A DNA stretch of 64,000 nucleotides from Epiperipatus broadwayi (Eukaryota > Onychophora > Udeonychophora > Euonychophora > Peripatidae). Of this stretch, positions 1 through 12,411 are shown piece by piece. The stretch is from assembly GCA_028023455.1 (NCBI GenBank), contig JAQFVV010000013.1:8212411-8276410 (forward strand), written 5' to 3'. How positions within the stretch are numbered: position 1 is the stretch's first letter; each line of letters opens with the position of its first letter. The translations under genes and the position numbers were made by a program. Under the pieces are notes generated by a model. That model was not told the origin of the DNA, made no database searches, and saw only the letters and a program-made list of their open reading frames with translations.

Positions 1-254
1 TTAGATTAAGAAATTTTTTTAAATTAAAGCTCATTATAAAATTTAGTCTAATATACTCTTCTGTTGGAAAGATTAAAAATACTTTTTAGATAAAAAATTA
101 GATTTTAATTAAGATAAATTGAGAAGAATCACTACTTTTTTTTTTTGCAAGATAATGAAAGAATTTATTTAATTATTGTTTTAAATTCCACAATATACTA
201 TAAAAAGGGGGATTTGAATCATTCATGAAGTTATAACTAAAGGCAAAAGAATGT

Positions 255-335
255 GTATCCAGCTGCTGTTAATGTCACAATGGTAGAGTTTGAATTCATA
301 TGGAGGCAAGACCCAGCTTTTTTGTTTCATAACCC
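255..335 (+). repeat. dispersed repeat B, copy 1
   Basis: The segment contains GAGTTTGAATTCATATGGAG and resembles 41145-41218, which has GGGTTTGAATTCACATGGAG in the same order, with a shared CAGCTGCT to the left and a TTTGTTTCATA / TTGTAATTCATA block to the right. A shorter match (TGGAGCAAGACCCAGC) is at about 1978-1996. The GTTTGAATTC core resembles a tRNA B box, so a SINE fragment is possible, but no A box is convincing. It lies in DNA downstream of the last visible channel exon. Confidence 0.4.
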
Positions 336-1429
336 ATATATATGTATTAAATGGCATGCCTAAAGTCTACCAAACTATAGTGACTGAATGTCAACAGTTA
401 ACAGATTTATATCTTTTCTGAAAATGTCAATAAACCAGTCTACTGTTTTAGAATGGACCAGCTTGCCAAAAGACTCCAATGAAAAGCCAGCCTACTGAAA
501 AAAATATCATGTTAGTTTATATATATGTAATTTTATATAATATAAAAGAAATCTCAAAGAAAGTTATTATAGCCATATGTATTTATATAATATGCATACA
601 GGGGATATACTTCACGAAAAGATATTAGGTGATGAGTAGAAAAATAATTTGATGACCTATATTTAAATAATTAATTTCACAGTTAAAATCTCTAATTTAG
701 AAGTTTAAAGGTAAATAAGTTTTGGCTTAAATTATATAGCTCAAAATAGAGGATTGATTCATGAAAGATTTGTTTTGAAATTTAAAAAAATAAACTCAGA
801 AATCTTTCTTATTGTAAATGAAGAATCAAAAGCCTGAATTTTAAAAGAACTTTCCAAATTGGATCTAGCAATTTTTTGTTAAAAAAAAAACTTTTATTTA
901 CCATTAGAAATACTATAATGTGTTAATTAATAACAATTATTTATAGGGGGATACTAATAATAATATGCACATGTGTGCATTGGTTTTATGTATATTTTCA
1001 ACAAGGAATTAATTATTTCTTGCAAAAATAAATGATTTAATAAGTTTAGTATTTTTTTGATAAATGAAATATCCTAGGATATAAACAACAGTGTGTACAC
1101 ACATTACCATGTCTACACACATATCTGTTAAAATTTATCATTTATGTATTATTAAAATAAATTGATTCTTTATGACAATTCTATTATGTTATAACACAAT
1201 TATGTGCTTATACATATGCATGTCATGTAGACACATATATATTAAAATCAGTCATCAACCACATATATATTAAAATTAATTATGGATTATAATAATGAAA
1301 TTTTATTATTGGTTTATAATAATTCAAAGATATTAATTTTAAATTGTTATACAGTTCAGCTGAGGGCTTATATACTACAGGTATGTTTTATTTAAACTTA
1401 TTGATATGTATGAAAATTGTAATGTAATG

Positions 1430-3800
1430 GAATATATATATTATAACGGTAAGATTACGTATACCTTGTTAACATGTTGCAAAGTTCCACCACCACGTTC
1501 GAATGGCGGCATAACAGGTGGGTTCAGGGCCTGTGATACCGTATTCGAATATAGTAAATTTATTCACAACAAAACCTACATGACAACGCATCTATCATAA
1601 CAATAGCATTATTTTCTAGGTCCGGAGGTCAGGTAAACAAGAGACTCTAATTAATGATTTAACCCTACCGACTACTACTATACTCTACTATTCATTGATA
1701 TGAGAGATATTAATTATTATTTAAAATTAAGCAGACACTGACATGGATATAGATAATTTAAATATTTAATTGTGGTTGATTTACATTAGCAATATATTAC
1801 GCTACCTGGACATCAATATTAATTACACTCCATGCCTCACGTTTAAGTAACGAAGGTTACGAGACACAGTACGAGATTTTAAAGAAGAGCGCATTCGTTA
1901 GCAAAGCTATCATCCTATTTACTTTATAATTAATATTTTATTCTAAATAATTTACTAGAGATTAACATATGTGGAGGAGTGGAGCAAGACCCAGCATAAA
2001 CTTTATAATTATTATTAAAGCGACCTGCGGTAGCATGGATACTGCCGAGCTATAAGAGAATCGGCTTTTAAAAAGAATCACAGAAGAAATGTTAGAGGCT
2101 GGTGGGGCGATCAAACGTCGAATCGGAGCCCTTAGGAGTGGTCACGAGCGCGGTGTCGGTATGAGGTCGTAGCCTTTCCATTCCCGACCGCGTGACAAGG
2201 TTCTGTACTATTATATATATTTGTATGCTCCTTAAGTGCGAGAGCAACATGTTGACAATCCCTCTATTACATTTCTGCGATATAAAAATTCATACATCGA
2301 TAACTAGCGCAGTTCATAACTCTAAAGCAAACGCATTTATTTATACAAATCTATCCCCAATCTCCACACGACTAGCATTTAATTTACTATCATTACCCCC
2401 CCCACCTTCTTCTTAACCTTATGGCTATATTGAAGATTCAATTAACCTAACATGAATGATAGCTCATCGACAAATACATTAATTAATAATATAAGTCTCG
2501 TATTTATAAAATATATTAAAATAGTATATGATTCCCGAGCTGAAATCTATTAACCGTTAAGATTTATTATTATGATATTAAACTTGCAGAAGAGGGCAAC
2601 CCTTCCACGAATTATATAAAAATATCAGCTCGAAAACCACGTGGGCATGAAATATAATCTTAGCAAATACAATAAAATTGGATACCCAAGTAGAATAATG
2701 ATAGATAGAGTAACTTACTAGGTTCATTATAAATAATATTATTACAGAAAATAGATTTAATTTTAGGATTACATAATAGTGAAAATAAAATGAAAGTATT
2801 ATTTTAGAGATATAGAGTTCAATGACAGTTCCAAACGAAATTTAATCTTGGGTATCATGTTACCTTTAGTTCATTTCAGTGTGCACACTGTTTGGAGAGT
2901 CCAAATTTCCAGGTTCAACGACAGTTACATTTAGGAGAAGATTTTCAATGGAAGCAGCAGAATTGTAGGTTTATCACATTTTGTGGGATTTTAATATGGT
3001 ATAGCCATCAGTCCGGAAGAGTGTAGCACGGCGCCTATTCTTGGCACATTGCTTGATATAGATTTTGGATCGCGAGAAATATAATTGGACTTAACATTTC
3101 TGGTTCTAACTTTTCATGAGCCAAAAAAAAAACAATAATCAGTTGTGGCTTTTATTCTCTATTTCCTTATCTCGGAGATCCATCGAGCAATACGTCATCC
3201 ATGCAGCTGTCTCTCGGGTTCGTGCCATACATCCCTTTAGGTCACGGATGCAATAGTCATACAGGTTGGAATTTCAATCTGATCACTTTTACATTTTACC
3301 TTTTACATTTATCAAAGTTATTTTTAACAAACCCTTTTTTTTCTTTGTTTTCGTATGTTTTAAAAATACCTTTTTAGCTCTGTCATCTTTCCCCCTCCTG
3401 CTATGACTTGCCTTTAATTAGCAGGGGAATTTTAAAACATCTTTATTTTAATTGAGAATTAGTTATTTTTATAATTTAAGTATTACCTAGATCTGACCTA
3501 AATAATAATATGTTTACATTTTAAAATATAATTATTGATTTTATTTATAATTTAAAATATTATTTAAACCTATCAGCATAATTAATAGGATTATTTAAAT
3601 TTATATAACTTACGCACGGCAATTTAATAATACTTTGCAATGCGTTATTTTAAAATAAGCTTATCGGAGTATGTGCACATATTTAACGTTTAATTATTTA
3701 TTTAAACACTTTACAAATATTATATATTATTACGCTTTAATCCGATATTCAAGGTCAGAATCCATGTAAAACTCATACTAAAGGGGCGAGAGGTAGAATG
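1430..3800. other. CpG-bearing, GC-richer stretch of unknown identity
   Basis: This stretch is visibly richer in CpG and GC than the surrounding DNA, notably near 1490-1530, 1620-1680, 1800-1910, 2030-2200 and 3010-3260. I found no long open frame, no clear terminal repeats and no recognisable protein or RNA. It could be a younger insertion whose CpGs have not yet decayed, an old virus-like or LTR remnant, or a regulatory island. No channel exon was found here on the minus strand. Confidence 0.4.
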
Positions 3801-4004
3801 ATGACAGAACTAAGGTGAAACTAAGATTTGAATACAAATCTTACAGTTTCAATATATATATTGTATTATTCTAATCAAAATCAGAATGCTAACTTTATAG
3901 CATATTCAACAGACCTTAATTAAATTTTATTGTTATTGTTATAAATAAATTTATATTTCAATAAGTTATTCCACTGAATTTGAATAGGTTTAAAATATTA
4001 TACA

Positions 4005-4640
4005 TCAGTATTATCTCTTGTTCATAGATATAGAACTCTTGCTCACTGAGCTGGATTCATGCTTAATAGCCAGTTATATAGATTGGGGTTTATGTTTAGT
4101 GTTATGAACATCCAGTTGTTGATGATTTCATTACTTCCCTAATGTTGGTTGGTGCAAAGGAATATCCTTTAAAGTTCAGGCCCTATATTTTATTTATTAT
4201 TAATTAAAAATAGTTGTCCAATACATTAATGGAACTATATGGTTATGGTATTGATAATCAGCATGTTTTAGTATCCCAGCATTATTTTTTTAATTGTTAT
4301 ATTCTGATGGATTAGCATTTGAGTCTATGCATCCAAATTATTGTGTTGTACTGCTGCCCTAAATTTGACAGTGGGTAAATAATTAGTCTGGTCTAAAATA
4401 GATTGATTTTAAATCAAGTCACAAAGTTGACTGTTGATTTTATTTTTATTGTTGATCATTCATGATGATGAATGATTATTCTTCTCTGTAATGCTGAGTG
4501 AACTTATAATTAGTTGTTTGTTGATCTCTTATGCTCATATTCATTCCTTTCATACATATTCCTTTTGATTAGTCTGAGGAGATGATGATTTTCCACCATC
4601 CCAGCTTCATCCCAGGTGATTCCATACCATTACATATGAA
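4005..4640 (+). repeat. dispersed repeat A, copy 1 (uninterrupted)
   Basis: About 630 bp align colinearly with the split copy at about 42115-42225 plus 49657-50370. Shared landmarks include ATCAGCATGTTTTAGTATCC versus ATCAGCATGTTTTAATGTCC, the CCAGCATTATT block, a TTGACTGTTGATTT / TTGACTATTGATTT block, GATGAATG, and the 3' CCATTACATAT-TGAAATAAT end. The copy is diverged and non-coding. It ends about 90 bp from the splice-donor side of the 4727-4831 exon. At 4102-4105 it has TTAT where copy 2 has the TTAA that received an insertion, so it serves as a paralogous empty site. Confidence 0.75.
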
Positions 4641-4702
4641 ATAATATAGCTATGGGGTGTATAGAGAGAGAAATAAATAAATAATATGAATTTAAAAAGT
4701 TA

Positions 4703-4843
<141 letters not shown>

Positions 4844-4919
4844 TTATTATTATTATTACTATTATTTTTATAGAAAAACAACATTTTTTCTCAAATATAC
4901 CAGAATTTTTTTACGATTA

Positions 4920-5165
<246 letters not shown>

Positions 5166-7636
5166 TTAATTGTTCTTAAAGTAATGATAACTGCAACAAA
5201 ATGTTATAAGTATTATATATTTATAGAAATTATAGCTTTCTAATAGTGTCATAAAGTTATGATTTAATAGTAATAATGATCAGTTTATTTTTCAAGCTTG
5301 AAAAAAGATTGATACCTTTATGAAAATGAATGAAAGTAGAATTTTGACAATTTAATAAAGCTATATTTCATCAGTTCATTATAATTTGCAAAGCTTTTCT
5401 TTTATTTCACTGTTTTGTTTTTTTTTAATAATGAGAAATTTTGACAACTTTAAATATACAATTTAAAAATCTGAATAATTTAAATATTGTACTAATAAAT
5501 GCAAAAATTCTAAAATTATTGCAAATGAATCACTAAGGGATTGATTAATGATCAGAAAAATAGCATGCAGAATGGCCTTAAAAAAATACTGTATAAGTTA
5601 CTAATAAGCTTTAAAATGGACAAGATATACGTATTAATTAAATTAGCATGTAAATCTTTCAAGCAATTTTAGAAAATCTTTTTTTTATTTGTTTGCTTAA
5701 TAATTAATAAAATAAATATTAACACCTGTTGTTATAACACTTCCTTTTTTCTGTAAATGAATGGAAGATGCTTTCAAAAAAGTTATGTGTTGAATATTAA
5801 ATATTTGACTATCAATAATCCTAAATAAATTTTGAAAACTATAACTTATTTAATTGTAATATAAAATGAAATTATCATTATAATTAGATTTTAAATCTCT
5901 CCCCCCTCCCCCCATATAAAAATATTTCTTCCTGTTTGTTTTAAAATTAGGCAGTGGCCAAACCATTAATAATTTTTTCATTGCTGTCTTGGTTATCTAA
6001 GTCAAAGAATTGGCTAAAATATAAATGATCCGATTACAATCAATTAAAAGATGCATTAATAATTAAAGAATGCAATTTATACCTAAACCCTACAATTTAA
6101 GTTAAATACTATATAACTATACATCAGATACATCATATTATTCTGGATCTGAAAGATTGCAATTTCCTTCCCTGCAAAATGATTACAACAGATAAACCAT
6201 TAACCATGAGAGAAGCACTTAACAGAAATTATTTTATCAAATTTGAAATCACATAATTGATCAGTTCATAGCAGTATTTAAGTTACTGGAAATGTATTAG
6301 AAAATTTTCTAGCAAAGAATTTAAATGCATTTTCCAGAATGAATATAATCATTAAAAGTAAGTTGCATGTTTATTAATACATATATTATAATCAATAATA
6401 GTCTCTAAAAGTCTTTTTCAATTATTATAATTTATGCACATTCTAATTAAAGTTTCATATTTTCTCAAGACGTAGAATACATTTCTCTTGATTATTGCCC
6501 ATCATTTTTTCTTATAATATCATTCATCCATTCTGTCACTATTTTCAACTCCTGTGATTACATCACAGACTTTCACTGGCTTATTTTAACTTAAGAATTT
6601 AATTATTAGTCTCATCCCAAGAACATACAGCATTCCAAAAATGCATTAATTAAATACCTTAATGCAAAAATAAATATTGTTATTGGCTTGGCAACTTGGT
6701 CTGAAAAAATATTCAATCTAAGAGAAATAAAAACTATATCAGCAGCAGTCCAGCTTCTGTTAAGATTTCCCAAGTTTGACAGATTTTGGAGATGATATTA
6801 GCTACTTGAGGAAAAAAAATAATAATTTAGTGCTGTATAGCAGCACTACTACTTAATGTTCTCTGATTTTATTCATTATTTCATGACTTAAAGAAATTAA
6901 CAAAAGATGTTATTATTATCGATTAATCGAAGCTGATAATGACAAACATTCATTAAAAATTTGAATTAATAAAATGGATGAATACAAACAAAATATCTTT
7001 AAAATCATTCTATTATGATTTGAAAACAAAACAAAACCCACTTTATTAGTCATCTCATTAATGGATAAGTGATCAGAGAGATTACAATAGTTTACGATTA
7101 GATATATCAAACAATCATAGCACAAACAGTGAAAAATGCAGACAACTGTTTATACTTATCAATCATGATTTATCTGATAGTCATGGTGTTATTTTTAATT
7201 GCTTTTCTATTAAAAGTTATATTTAAAAAGTCTGTTTATTATTTAAATATGGCTAGCATGTTTAAATTTAAATATTATTAAATTTCTAGGTAAGTTAATG
7301 AGTGTATCCTGGAGTCTTTGATATCAAATAATTATCTCAAGTATCAATCAAGATTGATGATTTGAATCTACACCAAACTACTTACAACTTTCTCAACATA
7401 CTATAGTTGTAATAATTACTTTCATTCAATGTGTCATGATCAATGATGATATTCAAACAGTATGCACAGGTATGCTGAACCTGCTCTTAACTTTTTAAAG
7501 TTTCCATTCTGAATGCTAAATATTTTTACAAATATAAATATTTATCATTTTTAGATATTTTTCTAATTTTAAAAATATAAATAAAGACTTGTAGACTAAA
7601 TTATAATCATTTATTACTTTTATATGACATATAGCA

Positions 7637-7870
7637 GTGAACAATATGGCAATAATTGTATATGTAGTGAGTTATTCAGCTAAACTTATGAATACTTATA
7701 CTCTTCAACAGGCCAAGCTTGATAACCTAAGAAATTTATTGACTAGAAACAGATCCAGAGATAGCAAAGGTAATGCTTCTGCCAGAAGTAAAATATCCAA
7801 TTGCAAGCCAAAAAATGTCTCTCATCCAAATGAAATAAAATACTTGAAAATATGCGAGTCAGTTTTTTAG
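7637..7870 (+). other. weak coding-like ORF with exon-like signals
   Basis: A 77-codon plus-strand frame, antisense to the channel gene. Its middle is framed by CTTCAACAG at 7703-7711 and AAAG|GTAATG at 7766-7775, which could be splice sites around 7712-7769. The peptide there (KLDNLRNLLTRNRSRDSKG) is rich in Arg, Ser and Asn rather than the Phe/Ile/Tyr typical of chance ORFs in this DNA. The frame also stays open beyond the possible donor. I recognise no family, and a chance ORF or transposon scrap remains the simplest reading. Confidence 0.15.
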
Positions 7871-8077
7871 AAATTACATTATCATATGGAGGGAAATTAA
7901 GTTCAGTTTGTTTTGTTATAAAATTATATTAATTAAGTATCTTGTAAAATGAAAAGGCAGTACAATCTGAATAAGTTTTTTTTTAATAATATTTCTGTGA
8001 AATGTAATAAACCAGACAGATCTCAAAATATGAAAGCCAGTTTTTACTGCTGAATTAAGACTCAATGTGTCTGTGAT

Positions 8078-9581
8078 GTTGATGTGATGTATTGTGGGTT
8101 CTCCTTAAACGAAGTCAAGAATATCTCAGCAATTATGCCCAGATAAACCTGTTAGCCACTTTATTTTCCATTCCCCACTCTAAATTTTCCCATATTCTGC
8201 TCCATCCCATTTCCACAACATAATTTTTGTCAACTCTATAACCTTTATATCTAAATCCCCTTTATCTTTTCCCAAACCCATCATAAAAACCAATAATTCA
8301 CTTTCCGTATAATCACTTTTTTCATATTTATTCTTCCATAACTTCAATATATGTACCCTTTCTGTTTTCAAGCATTTACATTCAATTAACAAATGCCTAA
8401 TATTTTCAATTCCTTTCTTACATAATTTACAAAATAAATCACCCATTTTTTTCCATTTACATGTATATTCTATTGTAGCTAAAGATCCCGTTCAAGTCTT
8501 AAATAATAAACTACTTTCCTTACTATTATCATATATTAACTCACACATAATATTCTGTTTATTTCCATATATATTTAAACTCTTTTTACTCTCCATACTA
8601 TTTCTCCATCTCTCTAACTCCCTAGTCTTTATTAATAAATTTATTCTTTTATCCCATTCCTTATTACTACAACACTCAACAATCCTCTTAACACAATCAT
8701 CCCATCTCTTGTACAAATGTACTGATGTAAATTCTTTATCCAAATCTTTTGCATACCGCATTATCTTTCTCACCCATCTTGTTACCTGCCCTTTACTCAT
8801 AACCCAATTAAATACTATTTTAGCTATTCTTTTATTATCCATAAACTGCAATCTACCAAACATTTTCATTTTACTTTTTGCATCTCTCATATGAAAACTT
8901 GACCATCCCATTTCTCCTTGAATTGCCTCTTTTGCTGTCCATACATCTGCATCCAATGCATGTCTTCCTACTTCCCTTTGAACTTTTTCTAAGTAATTTA
9001 ATACCTCTTTACTAACATATAATGCATCATTACCATATGTTAACCCTGCTACTGCAACTCCTTTCCATATAATTCTAACTACATCATATTTATTATATGA
9101 AAACACTGTTAATTTCTTTATCAATCCCTTTCTTTTCTTTGCTTCATTTATCAATTTTTTCTCCCATTCATCCAAATAATTTTTCTGATTACTTAAAATA
9201 ATTCCCAAATAACTATATCTATTCACCACACTTAACTTAATATCTCCCAATAAAAATTCTACATCTTTTCTTTTTCCAGTATTAACCATCATTATATTTG
9301 ATTTTTCTTCACTTAATTTAATCCCCATTTCTTTACCAACCCTTGCACATGTCCTCAACATGACTTCCATATCTTCTCTTCTTTCTGCACACAAAAATAT
9401 ATATTCCGCAAAAAAAAGACCTGACAAAATATATACTTCCTTACTACCTATTAACGGTATCTCTATCCCTCTTCCTAATCTTTCTATTGCTCTTTTCATT
9501 TCACTCAAATGCAACACAAACAAAATAGGTGACATAGGGCATCCTTGCCTTAGCCCCACCTCATTTTTAACTTTTCCCTAA
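8078..9581 (-). mobile_element. 5'-truncated LINE, minus-strand copy
   Basis: A non-LTR retrotransposon fragment with only the second half of the reverse transcriptase ORF and a short 3' tail region. It starts abruptly at about 9581 within the VKN.VGLRQGCP motif, as expected for 5' truncation during target-primed reverse transcription. It is colinear with, and inverted relative to, the copy at 10745-12411. The two share the C-terminal zinc knuckle and a 3' end with ACATCACAT-like repeats. The GWSSF and GRHALDA motifs after the RT recall a LINE group common in ticks and other invertebrates, from memory. It sits in a channel intron, in the same orientation as the channel. Confidence 0.9.
8180..9559 (-). 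pseudogene. LINE reverse transcriptase C-terminal part, inactivated
   Basis: The frame begins MGLRQGCPMSPILFV (RT motif before the catalytic box). The catalytic box reads FAEY at 9401-9412 instead of the expected F/Y-A-D-D, so the enzyme would be dead. The ORF runs 355 codons, meets a TGA at 8492-8494, and continues in the same frame to 8180. The downstream part carries a zinc knuckle C-x2-C-x8-H-x4-C starting at CKLC. At the stop, the sister copy has CGA (11985-11987), so this is a C-to-T change at a CpG. There is no endonuclease domain because the 5' half is missing. Confidence 0.9.
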
Positions 9582-10110
9582 TTGATATATATAATAATTA
9601 TTTTCATATAATTTCTTAATAATATCTATTATTATGACTATTATTTCTTACTTCCATGCCCTCTGGTGAAAAAACTTAATAATAACTTTTCATATGATGA
9701 TGCTAATGAAATGTTGAATTTTATATAAATATAAAACAGATCAGAAAAGAAATAATGGCATTTTTATACCCTTATTTTTGAAGTAATGTTGCAAGAGAGA
9801 TGGATTTATAAATTTCATAAATTTTGAAGAATGTAAGGATTTTTTGACAATTATTTTCCCACTTTTCATTAACTAACTGTAAGATGTATACATAAGATAA
9901 AGCATTAATTCTAGTTATCACCCGTTAAATACTCGTAATTTTACATTATACTTCTGTAAGAATAGAGACCTCTACAAATCATAACATATACTTTTTCTTA
10001 AAAAATTTATCTTATTGGTTGTTAGAAAGTTTCACGGTTTCTGAGCTAAAAGTACAGGAACTGACTATTAAAATGTATCCACATCAAAATATACCATTTT
10101 TGGCACTTAA

Positions 10111-10296
10111 GCATATGAAATATAGAAGTTAAAACAATAATCATCATATGACCACCACCTCTTACGCTTATGTATAACTGTCATAATTATGTTAGCAGAT
10201 GAAGCATATGAAATATAGAAGTTAAAACAATAAACATCACATGACTACCACCTCCTATGCTTGTGTATAACTGTCACAATTATGTTAGCAGATGGA
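10111..10296 (+). repeat. 93-bp tandem duplication
   Basis: Two units starting GCATATGAAATATAGAAGTT at 10111 and 10204 follow each other directly, each ending near TATGTTAGCAGATG. They differ by several transitions (for example AATCATCATATGACC versus AACATCACATGACT). The repeat is non-coding and lies between the two LINE copies. Confidence 0.9.
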
Positions 10297-10639
10297 AACA
10301 TCTGATGGCAAAAATAATGAAACTGAAAATAAAAATTTAGATTTCTAGAATAATAAGTAACTAGAGAACTTCAAACAAAAGTATAAATTAATGATAGAAA
10401 TGTCGGATGAGAGGACATTCACAAATAAAATTTTTAAATGTGAAAAGCAATAAAAGTTTACACATTTGGTCAGACTCGTGTGTTCTATAAATGGCTGTAA
10501 CAGAGATACTTTGCAATCCTTTCTTAAAAAAATTAAAGATATATCATGAACTATTAGTGCATAATAAAGCTTTGAATATAATAAAATTTGCTGAAAAAAA
10601 TCTAATATTATCAGAGCTAAACTATAATGGCTTGAAAGT

Positions 10640-10735
10640 TCATAAGAAGTTTGAATGTCAGAAGTGCCAGCATGGGAATCGATTCTATAACCCCACCTTC
10701 CAGAAGAGTTTAACACTCGACCACTGCACTAAATA
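10640..10735 (-). repeat. tRNA-like / SINE-like fragment
   Basis: On the minus strand, TGGTCGAGTGTTAAA resembles the A-box region of a serine-type tRNA. About 38 nt from its start, GAATCGATTCC matches 9 of 11 positions of the B-box consensus GGTTCGANTCC. The acceptor stem and a proper variable arm are not evident, so it is a decayed tRNA-derived SINE head or a tRNA pseudogene, not a functional tRNA. It lies immediately upstream of the plus-strand LINE. Confidence 0.35.
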
Positions 10736-10744
10736 CACAAGTTA

Positions 10745-12411
10745 TAGATATGAATAGAAATATAGATAGATAGTTATATATGGGTTTTATAGATATAGAG
10801 AAGGCATATAATAGAGTAAATAGAAACAGATTATGGGCAAGCTTAGTAAATTTGGGAATGAATGAAGCTTTAGTGGATATTATTAATAGATTATATAAAA
10901 ATAATTACTATACATATCAATTAGGGAATATAGAATCAGTTAAAGTTAAAAATGGGATGGGACTAAGGCAAGGATGCCCTATGTAACCTATTTTGTTTTA
11001 TTGTATTTGAGAGAAATGGAGAGAGCAATAGAAAGACTAGGAAGGGGGGTAGAGATGCCGTTAATAGGTGGTAAGGGAGTATATATTTTGTCGGGGGTTT
11101 TTTTTGCGGATGATATTTTTTTGTGTGCAGAAAGAAGAGAAGATATGGAAGTTATGGTGAAGACATGCACAAGGATAGGTGAAGAGATGGGGATTAAATT
11201 TAGTGAAGAAAAATCAAAAGTAATGTTGATTAATACTGAAAAAAGAGAAGACAAAGAATTTTTATTGGGAGATATACAGTTAAGTATGATGAATAGATAT
11301 AACTATTTGGGAATCGTCTTAAGTAATCAAAAAAATTGCTTGGATGAATGGGAGAAAAAATTGATAAATGAAGCAAAGAAAAGAAGGGACTGATAAAGAA
11401 ATTAATAGTGTTTTCATATACTATAATAAGTATGTAGTTAGAATTGTATGGAAAGAAATGGCAGTAGCAGGGTTAACATATGGTAAGATGCGTTATGTGT
11501 TAGTAAAGGAGTATTAGATTACTGAGAAAAAGTACAAAGAGAAGTAGGAAGACATGCATTAGATGCAGATGTGTAGACAGTAAAGGAGGCAATTCAAAAA
11601 GAAATGGGACAGTCAAGTGTTTATATAAGAGATGCAAAAAGCAAAATGAAAATGATTGGGGGATTACAATTTATGGATGATTAAAGAATAGCCAAAATAG
11701 TATTTAATTGGGTTATGAGTAAAAACCAGACAAGAAGACGGGTATGAAAGTAGTCCAGTATGAAAAAGATTTGGATAAAGAATTTATGTCGATATACATA
11801 TACAAAAGGTGGGATAATTGTGTTAGGAGAATTGTTGAGTGTTATAGTAACAAGGAATGGGATAGAAAAATAGATGCATTAATAAAGAATAGGGAGATGA
11901 AAAACTAGTATGGAGAGTAAACGGAATATTGGGTGAGAGTTAATTTATGATAATAGCAAAGAAAGTAGTTCACTGTTTAAGGCTCGAACAGGATCTTTAG
12001 CAACAGGGGAATATACACATAAATGGAAAAATGTCGGTGACTTAGTCTGCAAGTTGTATAAGGAAGGCATAGAAAATATTAAGCATCTATTAACTGAATA
12101 TAAATGCCTGAAAGCAGAAAGGTTACAAATAATGAAGTTGTTGAAGAATTAATATAAACAAAGTGATTATGCAGAAAGTGAGTTCTTGGATTTTATGCTG
12201 GATTTGGGAAAAGATAAAGGAGACTTAGATAGAAAGGCCATGGAGTTGACAAAGATTATGTCGTAGAAATGGGATAGAGCAGAATATAGGAAAAACATAG
12301 GGCAGGGAATGGAAAGGAAAGGTAAAGTGGCTAATAGGTTTCTCTGGGCATAGTGAATGAGAGATTCCTGAGTCTGTATAAGGAGAGGTCACAGTGTATT
12401 ACATCACATAA
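10745..12411 (+). mobile_element. 5'-truncated LINE, plus-strand copy
   Basis: Same family as the 8.1-9.6 kb copy but reaching about 200 bp further 5', into the GFIDIEKAYNRVNRNRLW motif of the RT. It is inverted relative to the first copy, so the two could pair as a stem of about 1.5 kb with a 1.16-kb spacer. The 3' end has the shared GGAGA...TTACATCACATAA tail. It is antisense to the channel gene. Confidence 0.9.
10780..12300 (+). pseudogene. LINE reverse transcriptase part, frameshifted
   Basis: The first open stretch (10780-10986) encodes the palm motif FIDIEKAYNRVN and ends right after GLRQGCPM with an in-frame stop. The next (10974-11393) is in another frame and holds ERLGRG and an intact FADD catalytic box at 11103-11114. 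Beyond 11393 several stops and shifts break the homology, although the equivalents of the C-terminal segment remain recognisable up to about 12300. So this copy keeps the catalytic aspartates but has lost the frame, the reverse of the sister copy. Confidence 0.88.

Noticed and set aside
1660-1675. TTAACCCTA as a telomeric or second TTAA-element end
   Set aside because: A single occurrence with no tandem repetition and no opposing inverted end nearby.
1-4600. Next downstream channel exon (I-II linker or domain II S1)
   Set aside because: No minus-strand segment with conserved motifs was seen, including in the GC-richer stretch.
9360-9581. Plus-strand ORF opposite the LINE
   Set aside because: Shadow of the minus-strand reverse transcriptase frame.
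10345-10757. ORFs of 123 and 88 codons on opposite strands
   Set aside because: Neither has a recognisable motif, they overlap each other, and the region contains a tRNA-like repeat fragment.
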